Source: Vibrio harveyi NBRC 15634 = ATCC 14126 = KCTC 12724 (GTDB lineage: Bacteria; Pseudomonadota; Gammaproteobacteria; Enterobacterales; Vibrionaceae). Taken from it: a DNA stretch of 64,000 bases. The translations under genes and the position numbers were made by a program. Positions 45,705 to 55,139 of this stretch are shown here, piece after piece. Under the pieces are notes generated by a model, which searched no databases, was not told the DNA's origin, and saw nothing but the letters and a program-made list of their open reading frames with translations. Where the stretch lies: NCBI RefSeq assembly GCF_001591145.1, contig NZ_BCUF01000028.1:1-64000 (forward strand). The letters run 5' to 3'. The first letter of the stretch is position 1. Every line of letters starts with the position of its first letter.

Positions 45705-47483
45705 CTAGATTCTGCCTTGAAGTGGGATAATTGTCACGCTTTCTCCCGTTTTTACTGTATCAACAGCAGGGGAGATTTCGATCAGGCAGTTTGCCTCGCT
45801 CATTGAGCGCAAGATACCAGAGCCTTGTTTACCCGTTGTGCGGACCGTTAGACGACCTGTTTCGTCGAGTTCGTAGATACCGCGACTAAACTCGGTACGA
45901 CCTTGGCGAGAACGGAGGTTTTCTGTGGCAATGGCACTGACTTTGAGTGGCTTCCAGCCTTGTTCACCTTGCATCTTACGCAGCGCAGGCTCAACAAAGT
46001 TGATGAATGAAACCATCACGGCAACAGGGTTACCCGGCAAACCAAAGAAAGGTTTATCGTTGATTTGACCGAACGCAAGCGGACGACCAGGACGCATGTT
46101 GATACGCCAGAAATCAATTTGCCCCAGTTTGTCCAACGCCAGCTTAATGTAATCGGCATCGCCAACGGATACGCCGCCAGAAGTCATCACTACGTCGGCT
46201 TGCGCAGAAGCATTTTCGAGCGCTTCAATCATTAATTGCTCGTTATCTTCTAGAATACCGAAATCCAAAATTTCACAGCCAAGTTTCTCTAACATGCCCA
46301 TGATAGTGAAACGGTTTGAATCGTAGATTGAATTCGCTTTCTGATCTGTACCTGGCGCTTGCACTTCGTCACCGGTAGAGAACACAGCAACTTTCGACTT
46401 GCGGAACACATTGGCTTCACCAAAGCCAAGAGAAGCAATCATGCCCATCTCAGGGGAGGCTAGGCGAGTGCCTGCGGTAAACACATCGCTACCAATTGCT
46501 AAGTCTTCACCCGCTTGGCGAACGTTTTGACCGGTTTTGATGCTTGCACCATTGAACGTGACTGTATCGCCATCCTGTGTTGCCTGTTCACGCATAACAA
46601 CGGTATCACCATTGATAGGTGTTGGGGCGCCCGTCATGATCTTAACCGCTTGACCAACTTCCAAAGGCTGATCGTAAGCGTGACCCGCCATCACTTCAGC
46701 AACCACTTGGTAGCTTTCACGCTCAACGTCATCACCGCGAATCGCGTAACCGTCCATCGCTGAGTTGGTGTATTGCGGAACATTCACTGGTGACACCACG
46801 TGATCTGCAAGCACACGGCCGTATGCATCTTCAATCTTGCATGCTTCGGTTTCAGCAACCGTGTTCACCAAAGAAAGGATCTTTTCTTGTCCTTGAACCA
46901 CAGAAAGGAAAGCTGGAGAAAGGGTATCGCAGCAAGCGGCTTCTTTCTCTTTACTCTTTGGTGCTTTCGCTTCTTGAACATACTGAATAACGAACTGGGC
47001 AATTGCTTCAAGATCGTTGATGTTCATTTGTGGCAGTTCAGAGTCCAATTCGCCGCTGTCTGAAGCAATCGCGATGATGTTTTCATCGTTTGGATAAAGC
47101 CAAGGCTTACCGACTTCTTCACGGTGCAATTCGATCTTAGGAAAGGCAATGTTTTTGCAGCCTTCCACTAAAACCACGTCTAATCTGTCTTCGTCGAATC
47201 GCGTCAGAAGGTAATCAAACTCCGATTCTGACTCTGGTGTTTCTGTCATCAGTGCGAAGCGGTTACGAGAAGAGATCAGCATTTGCGATGCGCCTGCTTT
47301 ACGTAGGCGGTGGCTGTCTTTGCCCGGTTGGTCGACATCGAAGTTATGGTGTGCGTGCTTTAGCATACCGATGCGTAAACCCGCGTCGGTCAACTTTGGT
47401 AACAATGCTTCAAGTAGCGTAGTTTTGCCCGTGCCAGAGTAAGCAGCAAAACCAAGAATAGGGATGTTTAGCGTGTGTTTCAT
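45705..47483 (-). CDS. Fused MobB-MoeA molybdenum cofactor protein
   Basis: A 592-aa fusion. Residues 1-170 are MobB (P-loop AAYSGTGKTTLLEALL, MLKHAHHNFDVDQPGKDSHR), the GTP-binding adaptor for bis-MGD formation. About 195-592 are MoeA (NSAMDGYAIRGDD, TGAPTP, SGGVSVGDADY, MRPGRPLAFG, GLPGNPVAVMV), the enzyme that inserts molybdenum or tungsten into adenylylated molybdopterin. E. coli has them as separate proteins; the fusion is common in vibrios. Its start overlaps the mobA stop by 4 nt, making it the last gene of the tupABC-mobA-mobB/moeA run. Confidence 0.92.
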   Translation of the reverse strand: MKHTLNIPILGFAAYSGTGKTTLLEALLPKLTDAGLRIGMLKHAHHNFDVDQPGKDSHRLRKAGASQMLISSRNRFALMTETPESESEFDYLLTRFDEDRLDVVLVEGCKNIAFPKIELHREEVGKPWLYPNDENIIAIASDSGELDSELPQMNINDLEAIAQFVIQYVQEAKAPKSKEKEAACCDTLSPAFLSVVQGQEKILSLVNTVAETEACKIEDAYGRVLADHVVSPVNVPQYTNSAMDGYAIRGDDVERESYQVVAEVMAGHAYDQPLEVGQAVKIMTGAPTPINGDTVVMREQATQDGDTVTFNGASIKTGQNVRQAGEDLAIGSDVFTAGTRLASPEMGMIASLGFGEANVFRKSKVAVFSTGDEVQAPGTDQKANSIYDSNRFTIMGMLEKLGCEILDFGILEDNEQLMIEALENASAQADVVMTSGGVSVGDADYIKLALDKLGQIDFWRINMRPGRPLAFGQINDKPFFGLPGNPVAVMVSFINFVEPALRKMQGEQGWKPLKVSAIATENLRSRQGRTEFSRGIYELDETGRLTVRTTGKQGSGILRSMSEANCLIEISPAVDTVKTGESVTIIPLQGRI

Positions 47484-48067
47484 GATTCGAGTTGTCCAAA
47501 TTGCGCCAGTTCTTCAGGCGTATTTAAGTTGACGAAACAGTTTGGTGAGTCGCTAAAGTCAACGTAACTGGTGTTGCACTCTTTGTAGAGTAGGATGATC
47601 TTACGATCGCCACGCTCTAAAAACGCGGTCAGCTTTGGCAGTACGCGCTTGTGGTAAAGCGTGAAGACAGGCTGCTGGTGGTCGCCATCATGAGCAACCA
47701 AAATATCGGTGTCTTCTTTTACTGCATTGCAAAAACGTTCAACAAGATCAGTGTTGATTTGTGGGCTGTCGCAAGGGACGAAGCCAACCCAATCGGTTTC
47801 TGCATGAACCAAGCCCGCGTGGATACCGCCCATCGGACCTGGGAAATCTTTAAATTGATCGCTGAAGACGAAACCAAACGCACGGTAGGCGTCTTGGTTT
47901 CGGTTCGCATTGATTAGAATGCGCGGTGTTTGCGGAGATAAACGTTCGATAACGTGTTCGATGAGTGGCTTCTGATTCAGTTCGATCAGACCTTTGTCTT
48001 TTCCACCCATACGGCTGGCTTGACCACCAGCCAAAATGACCCAACTAGTTTGTGTTGGCTGAAGCAT
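47480..48067 (-). CDS. mobA: MobA, molybdenum cofactor guanylyltransferase
   Basis: A 195-aa-class enzyme with the MobA N-terminus WVILAGGQASRMGGKDKGLIEL, then GPMGGIHAGL and VPCDSPQI. It transfers GMP from GTP to molybdopterin to make the MGD cofactor needed by formate dehydrogenase-type enzymes. ATG 48067 is chosen over the upstream ATG because the length then matches E. coli MobA; it overlaps the tupC stop by 23 nt. Confidence 0.9.
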   Translation of the reverse strand: MLQPTQTSWVILAGGQASRMGGKDKGLIELNQKPLIEHVIERLSPQTPRILINANRNQDAYRAFGFVFSDQFKDFPGPMGGIHAGLVHAETDWVGFVPCDSPQINTDLVERFCNAVKEDTDILVAHDGDHQQPVFTLYHKRVLPKLTAFLERGDRKIILLYKECNTSYVDFSDSPNCFVNLNTPEELAQFGQLES

Positions 48068-48764
48068 ATGCGTTCTCTTGGGATGTTTCTTTTGGTATGA
48101 CATACAAGAGTGGAGACTCTATCAAAGTCTTGTCTTTAATCCACCACTGTTTTTTACATAAATCCGTCAACGCGTTCGCTTGGTGGCTAGTCACAACAAT
48201 ACTAGAGCCACGATCAAGCAGATCTTTTGCCATGATAACCAGACGTTCAATCGACTCTTGGTCGAGAGAGGCACTTGGTTCGTCCATCAACAAAATCGAT
48301 GGTTTTAAAATCCAAGCTCGTGCCATTGCTACGCGTTGCTTTTCACCGCCGGACAATACAGAGATGTGTTCGTCGGCTAAGGTTTCTAACCCTACCATGC
48401 GCAGCGCACTAATAACTTGAGCTCGCTTATCTTTTGCCGTGTCTTGTTGATATTTAACTCCATAAACGACGTTTTCATACACAGTGCCGTCAAAAAGGTA
48501 AGGAGACTGATGGAGATAAATCACGTCAACACGACCATTGCGACGCGTCCACTTCTTCAACCAAGTATCTTTCGGTGCCACCACTTTACCCGTTGAAGGC
48601 TTGAGCAAACCTGCAAGGATCTTAAGTAAGGTGGTTTTACCAACGCCATTGTCACCTTTTAGGTAAATCGCGTCGTTTGGACCAATGGCTAATTCAGGGA
48701 TGTGGAAAAGCACACGCTCTTTAAAGCGCATGGACAATTGCTCGGCGGTAATTTTTATAGTCAT
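48045..48764 (-). CDS. tupC: TupC, tungstate ABC transporter ATPase
   Basis: A 239-aa ABC ATPase: Walker A LKGDNGVGKTTLLKIL, Q-loop YLHQSPYLFDG, signature VLSGGEKQRVAMARA, Walker B ILLMDEPSASLD, H-loop VTSHQ. It lacks the TOBE/mop extension of ModC, consistent with TupC. It forms the importer with TupA and TupB. Confidence 0.87.
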   Translation of the reverse strand: MTIKITAEQLSMRFKERVLFHIPELAIGPNDAIYLKGDNGVGKTTLLKILAGLLKPSTGKVVAPKDTWLKKWTRRNGRVDVIYLHQSPYLFDGTVYENVVYGVKYQQDTAKDKRAQVISALRMVGLETLADEHISVLSGGEKQRVAMARAWILKPSILLMDEPSASLDQESIERLVIMAKDLLDRGSSIVVTSHQANALTDLCKKQWWIKDKTLIESPLLYVIPKETSQENAYASANTN

Positions 48765-48807
48765 AATTCACCCTTACATTGGGTCGATGGCGAGTCGATT
48801 GCTTGCT

Positions 48808-49506
48808 TCATGTTCTTAGATAGCCTTTGCCTCTCATGCTCGATAAGAGGAAGTTGAGCGCTAACGCTAACGATAGTAATACAATTCCTAATGCAACTCC
48901 TTGCGCAAAAGCACCTTTACTACTTTCCATTGCAATGGCAGTCGGAATATTACGGGTTACGCCCATAATGTTGCCACCAACCATCATTGAACAACCTACC
49001 TCTGTGACGATTCGTGAGAATCCCGCAATGATAGCCGCCAATAAAGGAAAACGTGTCTCCCAGATCATAGTAGCAGCGATACGAGGTATTGACGCTCCTA
49101 ACGTAATTGCCGTTTCAACCGCGCGACGGTCACTCGATTGAAGCGCACCGTGCATCATAGAAACCAGAACCGGAAAACAGACGATCATTTGTCCTAAGAT
49201 CATGGCTTTTTGCGTAAACAGCATTTGCCAATCACCTAAAGGACCCGCTCTCGATAGCAGCATGTAGAGCAGCAAACCGATTACGACCGTTGGCACCGCC
49301 TGTAAGGTGTTCACAATGGACAGCAAGAACCACTTACCACGAAAGTCGGTGTAGGCGAGGACAAAGGACATCAAAATAGACGGCAATACCACCAAAGATA
49401 TTGCCGTAATAGAAACACTAAAGGAGACCGCAACGATCTCCCATAGGTCTGCATCAAAATTCACCAGTAAGCGCAAGGCTTCTAGTGTTGTATCAGCAAG
49501 ATTCAT
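48808..49506 (-). CDS. tupB: TupB, tungstate ABC transporter permease
   Basis: A 232-aa permease with five or six membrane helices and the EAA-type loop (RAVETAITLGASIPRIAATMIWETRFPLLAAI region) for contact with the ATPase. It lies 6 bp downstream of tupA and 43 bp upstream of tupC. The family match is to TupB rather than ModB. Confidence 0.87.
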   Translation of the reverse strand: MNLADTTLEALRLLVNFDADLWEIVAVSFSVSITAISLVVLPSILMSFVLAYTDFRGKWFLLSIVNTLQAVPTVVIGLLLYMLLSRAGPLGDWQMLFTQKAMILGQMIVCFPVLVSMMHGALQSSDRRAVETAITLGASIPRIAATMIWETRFPLLAAIIAGFSRIVTEVGCSMMVGGNIMGVTRNIPTAIAMESSKGAFAQGVALGIVLLSLALALNFLLSSMRGKGYLRT

Positions 49507-49512
49507 ATTGCG

Positions 49513-50331
49513 TTATTTGGTCTCAGCATTCGCAACGAACAATTGTTTACCATTCAGACGGAAGCTGTTGATCAGCTCTTGACCGTGCGGATTTACTAAC
49601 CAGTCACTGAACGCCTTCGCACCTTGGTAGTTGATGGTTGGGTAACGCTCTGGGTTAACCAAAATCACTTGGTATGGGTTAAACAGTTTTTCGTCGCCTT
49701 GGAATAGAATCGCAAGATCCAATTTGTTTTGGTAAGCCAACCATGTACCACGGTCAGTCATGGTGTAGCCTTGCATCTCTGAAGCCATATTCAGAGTAGG
49801 ACCCATACCTTGGCCTACGCTGCGGTAGCCACCAAAGTTTGGTTCCATCTTAGTTTGCGCCCAAATGCCCAATTCTTTTTTGTGTGTACCGGAATCATCG
49901 CCACGAGAGATGAAAGTTGCATCTTTGTTTGCGATCTCTTTGAATACGTCGAGTACGGATGCATCATCTTTCACTTGTGCTGGGTCAGACTTAGGACCAA
50001 CGATAACGAAGTCGTTGTACATCAGTTTACGTGGAAGGACGCCGTAGCCATTCTCAACAAACACACCTTCTGCTTTAGGAGCGTGTGTCATTACCAAATC
50101 AACGTCGCCGTTTTCACCCATCTTCAGCGCTTTACCAGTGCCCGCCGCGATGATATCCACTTTGTAGCCAGTGTCTTTTTCAAATTGAGGAAGTAGGTAG
50201 TCCAGTAAGCCAGAGTGGTAAGTACTTGTTGTTGTTGCCAGGCGAATGTGTTCGCCATCTTGAGCTGAAAAAGCAGAGTAGCTTACAAGAGTGATTGACG
50301 TTGCAGCTAGAGTCAGCGCAATTTTTTTCAT
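49513..50331 (-). CDS. tupA: TupA, tungstate-binding periplasmic protein
   Basis: A 272-aa substrate-binding protein: a signal peptide (MKKIALTLAATSITLVSYSAFSA), the oxyanion-binding TTTST motif right after it, GTGKALKMGENGDVDLV and FISRGDDSGTHKKE. These are the hallmarks of TupA, a selective tungstate binder, as opposed to ModA. It is driven by a sigma-54 promoter 175 bp upstream and has a long leader. Confidence 0.9.
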   Translation of the reverse strand: MKKIALTLAATSITLVSYSAFSAQDGEHIRLATTTSTYHSGLLDYLLPQFEKDTGYKVDIIAAGTGKALKMGENGDVDLVMTHAPKAEGVFVENGYGVLPRKLMYNDFVIVGPKSDPAQVKDDASVLDVFKEIANKDATFISRGDDSGTHKKELGIWAQTKMEPNFGGYRSVGQGMGPTLNMASEMQGYTMTDRGTWLAYQNKLDLAILFQGDEKLFNPYQVILVNPERYPTINYQGAKAFSDWLVNPHGQELINSFRLNGKQLFVANAETK

Positions 50332-50505
50332 TTTAGTTGTTTCCTTTCCAATGATTCTTTGGCTTCTAAAGTCTTGGGTTACTAAAGAAGTCGCCAGAGC
50401 GTCATAGCGCGCTCATATCACAAGTCACCTTAGGGTGAGGGAGCGAGAAGCGATGATTACGCGTTGATGTCTCCCGCATCCTGAGACCACTTGGACACTC
50501 CATAT
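50332..50505 (-). promoter_or_regulatory. Long structured leader of tupA
   Basis: Transcription from the sigma-54 promoter would give a leader of about 160 nt. It can form GTCTC/GAGAC (50469-50473 with 50483-50487), TCACC/GGTGA (50425-50429 with 50434-50438) and GAGCG/CGCTC near 50400-50415. It may be only a leader; a Moco/Tuco-type riboswitch is possible but I do not see enough consensus to call it. Confidence 0.35.
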
Positions 50506-50521
50506 AGCAAACAAGATGCCA
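50506..50521 (-). promoter_or_regulatory. Sigma-54 promoter of tupABC-mobA-moeA
   Basis: Minus strand TGGCAT-CTTGT-TTGCT, near-perfect -24/-12. A dyad matching the site upstream of the Fe-S/formate dehydrogenase operon lies 70 bp behind it. Confidence 0.85.
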
Positions 50522-50591
50522 ACATTTTACAAGCTCAAAATGTTTGATTTATGCGCTAATTCATGGACTTATTTGCATAAAAATTTGCGTT

Positions 50592-50606
50592 GGTACAAAA
50601 TGTCGC
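50592..50606. promoter_or_regulatory. Candidate enhancer dyad A, upstream of tupA
   Basis: GGTACA-AAA-TGTCGC, matching the dyad GGKACA-N3-TGTCCC. The gap to the tupA -24 element is exactly 70 bp. Confidence 0.6.
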
Positions 50607-50636
50607 ACTTTTTGTAGGGTATCTCTGTTTAAACTT

Positions 50637-50651
50637 GGTACACTCTGTCCC
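50637..50651. promoter_or_regulatory. Candidate enhancer/autoregulatory dyad B
   Basis: GGTACA-CTC-TGTCCC. It lies 45 bp beyond dyad A (115 bp from the tupA -24) and ends 23 bp before the response-regulator ATG, so it could act both as a second tupA enhancer site and in autoregulation. Confidence 0.6.
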
Positions 50652-50674
50652 ATTCAAATCCAACTGGGGTAAAT

Positions 50675-52126
50675 ATGTCTACTCAATCCCATATTAGTAC
50701 AAACCAACAATACAACGCTTTTTCAGTACTGGTCGTTGATGACGAACTCGGTATGCAAGCCATCCTTAAAAAGGCTCTGGGCAAGCTGTTTTCTCAAGTC
50801 GATACAGCGGGCAGCATTGAAGAAGCGGAAGAGCTACGTAACTCACGCCACTACGATTTGATTCTGTTAGATATCAACTTGCCGGGGCGTTCAGGGATTG
50901 AATGGGAAGAGGCGTTTGAAGATGACGACAAACGCGCGGATGTCATCTTTATGACAGGCTACGCGGATTTGGAAATTGCGATTCGAGCCCTACAGCTTGG
51001 TGCATCGGACTTTATCCTCAAGCCGTTTAACCTAGAACAGATGCTGAAAGCGGTCAGTCGTTGTATGGATCGTCGTTTGAACGAACGCATGCAATACGCG
51101 ATGAAGCGTGACTATCAGCGTCACAACACCTCAGAGATTATTGGCGGTTCGGAAAAAACTCGCCAGCTCAAACAACTGATCACTCAATTTGCGCCGTCTC
51201 GCGCATCTGTCCTAGTGGAAGGTGAGTCGGGCACCGGTAAAGAGTTGGTAGCGAGAGGCATTCACCAAGCAAGCGGTCGAACAGGTCCATTCGTCCCACT
51301 TAACTGTGGCGCGATTGCACCAGAGCTTTTAGAGAGTGAGTTATTCGGTCATACCTCAGGGGCTTTTACTGGCGCTAAGAAATCTCGCGAAGGTCTTTTC
51401 CGCGTAGCCAATGGTGGCACATTGTTCCTTGACGAAATCGGTGAGATGCCTTTGTCCATGCAAGCGTCACTGCTACGCGTGTTAGAGCAGCGCACCATTC
51501 GTCCGGTTGGTTCTGAGCGTGAAATTAGCATTGATGTTCGTATTGTCGCAGCGACCAACCGCAACCTGCAAGAAGAGGTCAACAAAGGTAATTTCCGTAG
51601 CGACCTCTACTACCGTTTGAACGTGCTGAAGATTGAAGTTGCCCCTCTACGTGAGCGTAAAACAGACTTGTTTGAACTGGTTCCATATTTTAGCAATATG
51701 CTGACCAGTGAGCTGGGTATGCAAGCACCGAAGTGGGCGCATGAAGATATGGAAGCGATGAGCGAATACGAATGGCCAGGTAACATTCGCGAACTTAAAA
51801 ACCTCATCGAGCGTTGTATTTTGTTAGGTAAACCGCCTGCGCATCACTGGCGTGAACTCAATGGCGGTCATGCTTTACCTAATGTCTCCATTACCGTGTC
51901 ACACAGTGAAGAATTGCCAACCTTCAAAGAAGGCAAAGAGTTCTCTGGTGAAGGCTATCCAAACACTTGGACACTAAAAGAAGTGGAAAAAGCGCATATC
52001 CAACAATTGGTTAATTTGCACGAAGGCAACAAGTCGGCGGCGGCTCGAGATTTAGGAGTGGCACGAAAAACGCTAGAGCGCAAATACAAAGAGTGGGATT
52101 CTGAGGACGAGGATTATGCCGAGTAG
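50675..52126 (+). CDS. Sigma-54-dependent response regulator of the tup/formate dehydrogenase circuit
   Basis: A 483-aa NtrC-family regulator: receiver domain (Asp66 in LILLDINLPG), AAA+ domain with Walker A GESGTGKE, GAFTGA, GGTLFLDEIGEMP and WPGNIRELK, and a Fis-type HTH at the C-terminus (NKSAAARDLGVARKTLERK). It overlaps the kinase gene by 11 nt. It is divergent from tupA, whose promoter is sigma-54-type, and two dyads lie between them. The same dyad and a sigma-54 promoter precede the Fe-S operon at 62290. I infer, but cannot prove, that it controls both. Confidence 0.88.
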   Translation: MSTQSHISTNQQYNAFSVLVVDDELGMQAILKKALGKLFSQVDTAGSIEEAEELRNSRHYDLILLDINLPGRSGIEWEEAFEDDDKRADVIFMTGYADLEIAIRALQLGASDFILKPFNLEQMLKAVSRCMDRRLNERMQYAMKRDYQRHNTSEIIGGSEKTRQLKQLITQFAPSRASVLVEGESGTGKELVARGIHQASGRTGPFVPLNCGAIAPELLESELFGHTSGAFTGAKKSREGLFRVANGGTLFLDEIGEMPLSMQASLLRVLEQRTIRPVGSEREISIDVRIVAATNRNLQEEVNKGNFRSDLYYRLNVLKIEVAPLRERKTDLFELVPYFSNMLTSELGMQAPKWAHEDMEAMSEYEWPGNIRELKNLIERCILLGKPPAHHWRELNGGHALPNVSITVSHSEELPTFKEGKEFSGEGYPNTWTLKEVEKAHIQQLVNLHEGNKSAAARDLGVARKTLERKYKEWDSEDEDYAE

Positions 52127-54158
52127 TAGTTGGCAGCAACACAAAGGATTGTCTAAATGGACGTACCGATTCAAAACCATGGTGCGTTATCGACTGTTGA
52201 TTTTGACATCTGCGCCAATCTTTCTAACGCTGATAGCCCTTATCGGCATTACGATCTATTGGTCGATTCACTATACGTGGCAAAACGCGTTGTTAGACGT
52301 ATCGGAGCGTTTGGGTGTCGCTAATAACAGCATTACGCTGCTGCAACAAAAGCAGGCGAACTACGTCAAATCGTTCGCGGACTCTTATGACTTCCGTACC
52401 AGAGTGAACCAAAATGTCCCACAAGCAGAGTTGCAAAAGTGGGTGACGGCGCAGAAGAAACGTTACGGTTTGGACTTTTTGTCCTTCCAACGTGTTAATT
52501 CGATGGAAAACAAATTCCGCTTTATGGATTTAACTAAGCGCGAATCTTTCTTTGATGTTCTCGACAGAAAGGAACTGGAAAAGCTAGACCCTGAACTCGC
52601 CAAACGTGCTGAAGTACCGATTCTAAAGAATGGTGGTGTGGAAGCACGTGGCTTGGTGAGCCGAACTGTGATCCCAGTTTACAGCCAACAGAACGACTTA
52701 ATTGGTTTCTTAGATGGCGGTTTGCTGCTTAACAACAGCACGGTATTGGTCGATCAAATTCGTGATCTTATCTATTTGAGTGATAACGACACCCTCCGTC
52801 CCGTGGGGACTCTGACGGTATTTTTGGATGATCTTCGCGTCAGCACCAACGTTCCCTTAGACAGTGACCAACGTTTAGGTCGCGCTATCGGTACGCGGGT
52901 GAGTTCAGAGGTATACAACAAGGTATTGGCGGAAGGTGAGCAATGGGTCGATCGCGCGTTTGTTTACGATGCTTGGTATATCACCGCTTATCAACCAATC
53001 AAAGACCAGTACGACAATGTCATTGGTATGCTCTACACCGGTTACTTGATGTGGCCATTCGTCAAAGCGTATATGACAAATATCGTTGAGATCAGCTTGA
53101 TTACCTTAATGTTGCTCTTGGTTTCTGGCGTGATGGTGTATCGTGGCTCTCGTGATCTATTCCGTCCAATCGAGCGCATCTACAAAGTCGTGAAGCTTGT
53201 CCAGTTGGGTAAAGAAAAGCGTATTGGTCCATTAGGGCTGGATGAACACCACGAGCTCGCTCAGTTAGCGCGTCAGTTCGATAACATGCTTGATGCTTTG
53301 GAAGATCGTAAAGTCGAGCTGAAGAACTCCGCCATGGAGCTGGAAGGTAAAGTTCAACAACGCACGGCGAGTTTGAAAGACAAAACTGAAGAGCTTGAAC
53401 TTCATATTCAACTGCTTAACCAAACCCGTGACAAGCTCGTCGTCAACGAAAAGCTTGCCGCACTAGGTGAGTTGACTGCTGGGATCGCCCACGAGATTAA
53501 CAATCCAACAGCAGTGATTCTGGGTAACGTTGAATTGATTCAGTTTGAGCTAGGTGAAGAGGCAAGCCGCGTTCAGGAAGAGATTGATGCGATTCACGCT
53601 CAAATTGACCGTATTCGTAATATCACGCGCAGCTTACTGCAATACAGCCGTCAGGGCGGTGTACAAGACGAAATTACGTGGCAGCACGTGAATCCAATTA
53701 TCGATGAGAGTATTACGCTGGTTAAAACCGGCACTAAAAAGCGCGACATCGATTTTGTCACCGATTTACAAGCCCATACCTCGGTCGAGATCAACCGCCA
53801 CCACTTGCTGCAGATTCTGGTGAACTTGCAGATGAATGGCATTCACGCGATGGACGGCAAAGGCAAGCTAACCGTCGTGAGTGAAGATTGGATTGAAGAT
53901 GGCGAACTGAAAGGCGCAGCCATTCATGTCACCGACGAAGGTTGTGGTATTAAGCCAGAAAACTTGAGTCGTATTTTCTCGCCATTCTATACCACTAAAC
54001 GCGACGGTACTGGGCTAGGGCTTTCTGTTTCGCAAAGTATTCTTAGTCAAACAGGCGGCGAGCTAAAAGCCGAATCGGAATGGGGTAAAGGCAGTACGTT
54101 CAGTATCTACCTGCCAAAGAAAGCCGAACTATTGCTTGAGGTAACGAATATCGCTTAA
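52116..54158 (+). CDS. Membrane sensor histidine kinase, partner of the sigma-54 regulator
   Basis: A 680-aa kinase: membrane helix (LLILTSAPIFLTLIALIGITIYW), a periplasmic Cache-type sensor of about 270 residues, a second helix (LITLMLLLVSGVMVYRGS), HAMP, coiled coil, HisKA with the phospho-acceptor His459 (AGIAHEINNPTAV), and HATPase_c (NLQMNGIHAM, DEGCGIKPENL, GTGLGLSVS). The ligand is unknown; if the downstream circuit is as proposed, formate or an oxyanion are possibilities, but the sequence does not show this. The gene ends before a strong terminator. Confidence 0.88.
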   Translation: MPSSSWQQHKGLSKWTYRFKTMVRYRLLILTSAPIFLTLIALIGITIYWSIHYTWQNALLDVSERLGVANNSITLLQQKQANYVKSFADSYDFRTRVNQNVPQAELQKWVTAQKKRYGLDFLSFQRVNSMENKFRFMDLTKRESFFDVLDRKELEKLDPELAKRAEVPILKNGGVEARGLVSRTVIPVYSQQNDLIGFLDGGLLLNNSTVLVDQIRDLIYLSDNDTLRPVGTLTVFLDDLRVSTNVPLDSDQRLGRAIGTRVSSEVYNKVLAEGEQWVDRAFVYDAWYITAYQPIKDQYDNVIGMLYTGYLMWPFVKAYMTNIVEISLITLMLLLVSGVMVYRGSRDLFRPIERIYKVVKLVQLGKEKRIGPLGLDEHHELAQLARQFDNMLDALEDRKVELKNSAMELEGKVQQRTASLKDKTEELELHIQLLNQTRDKLVVNEKLAALGELTAGIAHEINNPTAVILGNVELIQFELGEEASRVQEEIDAIHAQIDRIRNITRSLLQYSRQGGVQDEITWQHVNPIIDESITLVKTGTKKRDIDFVTDLQAHTSVEINRHHLLQILVNLQMNGIHAMDGKGKLTVVSEDWIEDGELKGAAIHVTDEGCGIKPENLSRIFSPFYTTKRDGTGLGLSVSQSILSQTGGELKAESEWGKGSTFSIYLPKKAELLLEVTNIA

Positions 54159-54186
54159 CCGGCGATTCCAATTCGCCAACGCGCAA

Positions 54187-54220
54187 AGAAAAGGGTCAGT
54201 GTAATCACTGACCCTTTTTG
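54187..54220. terminator. Bidirectional terminator after the histidine kinase
   Basis: GGGTCAGTG (54193-54201) pairs with CACTGACCC (54206-54214) around TAAT, with A residues on the left and TTTTT on the right. It serves the convergent mscS gene as well. Confidence 0.9.
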
Positions 54221-54258
54221 TATCTGTCCTCCCCTAAACGCGAGAGGAATACGCAGAA

Positions 54259-55137
54259 TTAACCCGTATGCACTGCAATCTTCGGTGGATTTATGCCGTG
54301 CTTCTTGAACTCTTTCATTACACGCAGAGTAATGTCGGTTTCAAACAATTTCTCGTAGGCGGTATCTACCACATAAGCCTTACACGTTAGCTGAATTGCC
54401 AAGTAGTTATCCGTAATGGTCTGCTTGACGAGAACCGTTACCGGCTTAGGTAGGTGGATATAACGGCTTGAAGACGCCGCTTCCTGAATCAAGTCACGCG
54501 CTAACGTAATGTCTTCATTCATGCCGACATAAAACGGAATCACTACCTGCATATCCAGCGCACCATAGTTACCGCTGACGACCACTTCACTTAAAAACTT
54601 GTTGTTTGGAATCGTAATGATGTCATCGGTTAGGGTACGCATACGCACAGAGCGCAAACCAATCGCAATGATATCGCCGTAGTTACCTTCGAACGTGACA
54701 CGGTCACCAACTTGAAACGGGCGGTCAACCATAACCGTCATACCCGCGATGAAGGATGCGGCTAGGTCTTTCAAGGCGAAACCAACTGAAACCGCTAACG
54801 TACCACCAATCAACGCAAGGATTTGATCGTTAATACGGAAGCTCATCATAAACACGACAGAACCAGCGGTTAAGTAGATAAAGAACTGTAAGAAAGACTG
54901 AAGCTTCTGCAGCACCATTCGGTATTGCACGAACTGGCTACCAATACTTTCTACCATCGAGTTCATGAACTTAAGCAATAGCCACGTTGAGGCAATCACA
55001 ATAATGGAGAAGAACACGCCGCTCCAACGAATTAGGCTAGCGATTTGCGAGATATTATCCACACTCGCGATCTCTTCAGTCGCCAATGCAGAGGTGCTTA
55101 ATAGCGATAACGCTAATACGGTGAGTAGTTTTTTCAT
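54259..55137 (-). CDS. MscS-family small-conductance mechanosensitive channel
   Basis: A 292-aa channel: N-terminal signal-like helix, two more helices, then the pore-lining helix and beta domain (GGTLAVSVGFALKDLAASFIAGMTVMVDRPFQVGDRVTFEG), with a C-terminal soluble domain ending VMKEFKKHGINPPK. The frame opens 30 codons earlier inside the upstream gene; ATG 55137, 2 bp after the upstream stop, is chosen. Confidence 0.88.
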   Translation of the reverse strand: MKKLLTVLALSLLSTSALATEEIASVDNISQIASLIRWSGVFFSIIVIASTWLLLKFMNSMVESIGSQFVQYRMVLQKLQSFLQFFIYLTAGSVVFMMSFRINDQILALIGGTLAVSVGFALKDLAASFIAGMTVMVDRPFQVGDRVTFEGNYGDIIAIGLRSVRMRTLTDDIITIPNNKFLSEVVVSGNYGALDMQVVIPFYVGMNEDITLARDLIQEAASSSRYIHLPKPVTVLVKQTITDNYLAIQLTCKAYVVDTAYEKLFETDITLRVMKEFKKHGINPPKIAVHTG

Positions 55138-55139
55138 CG

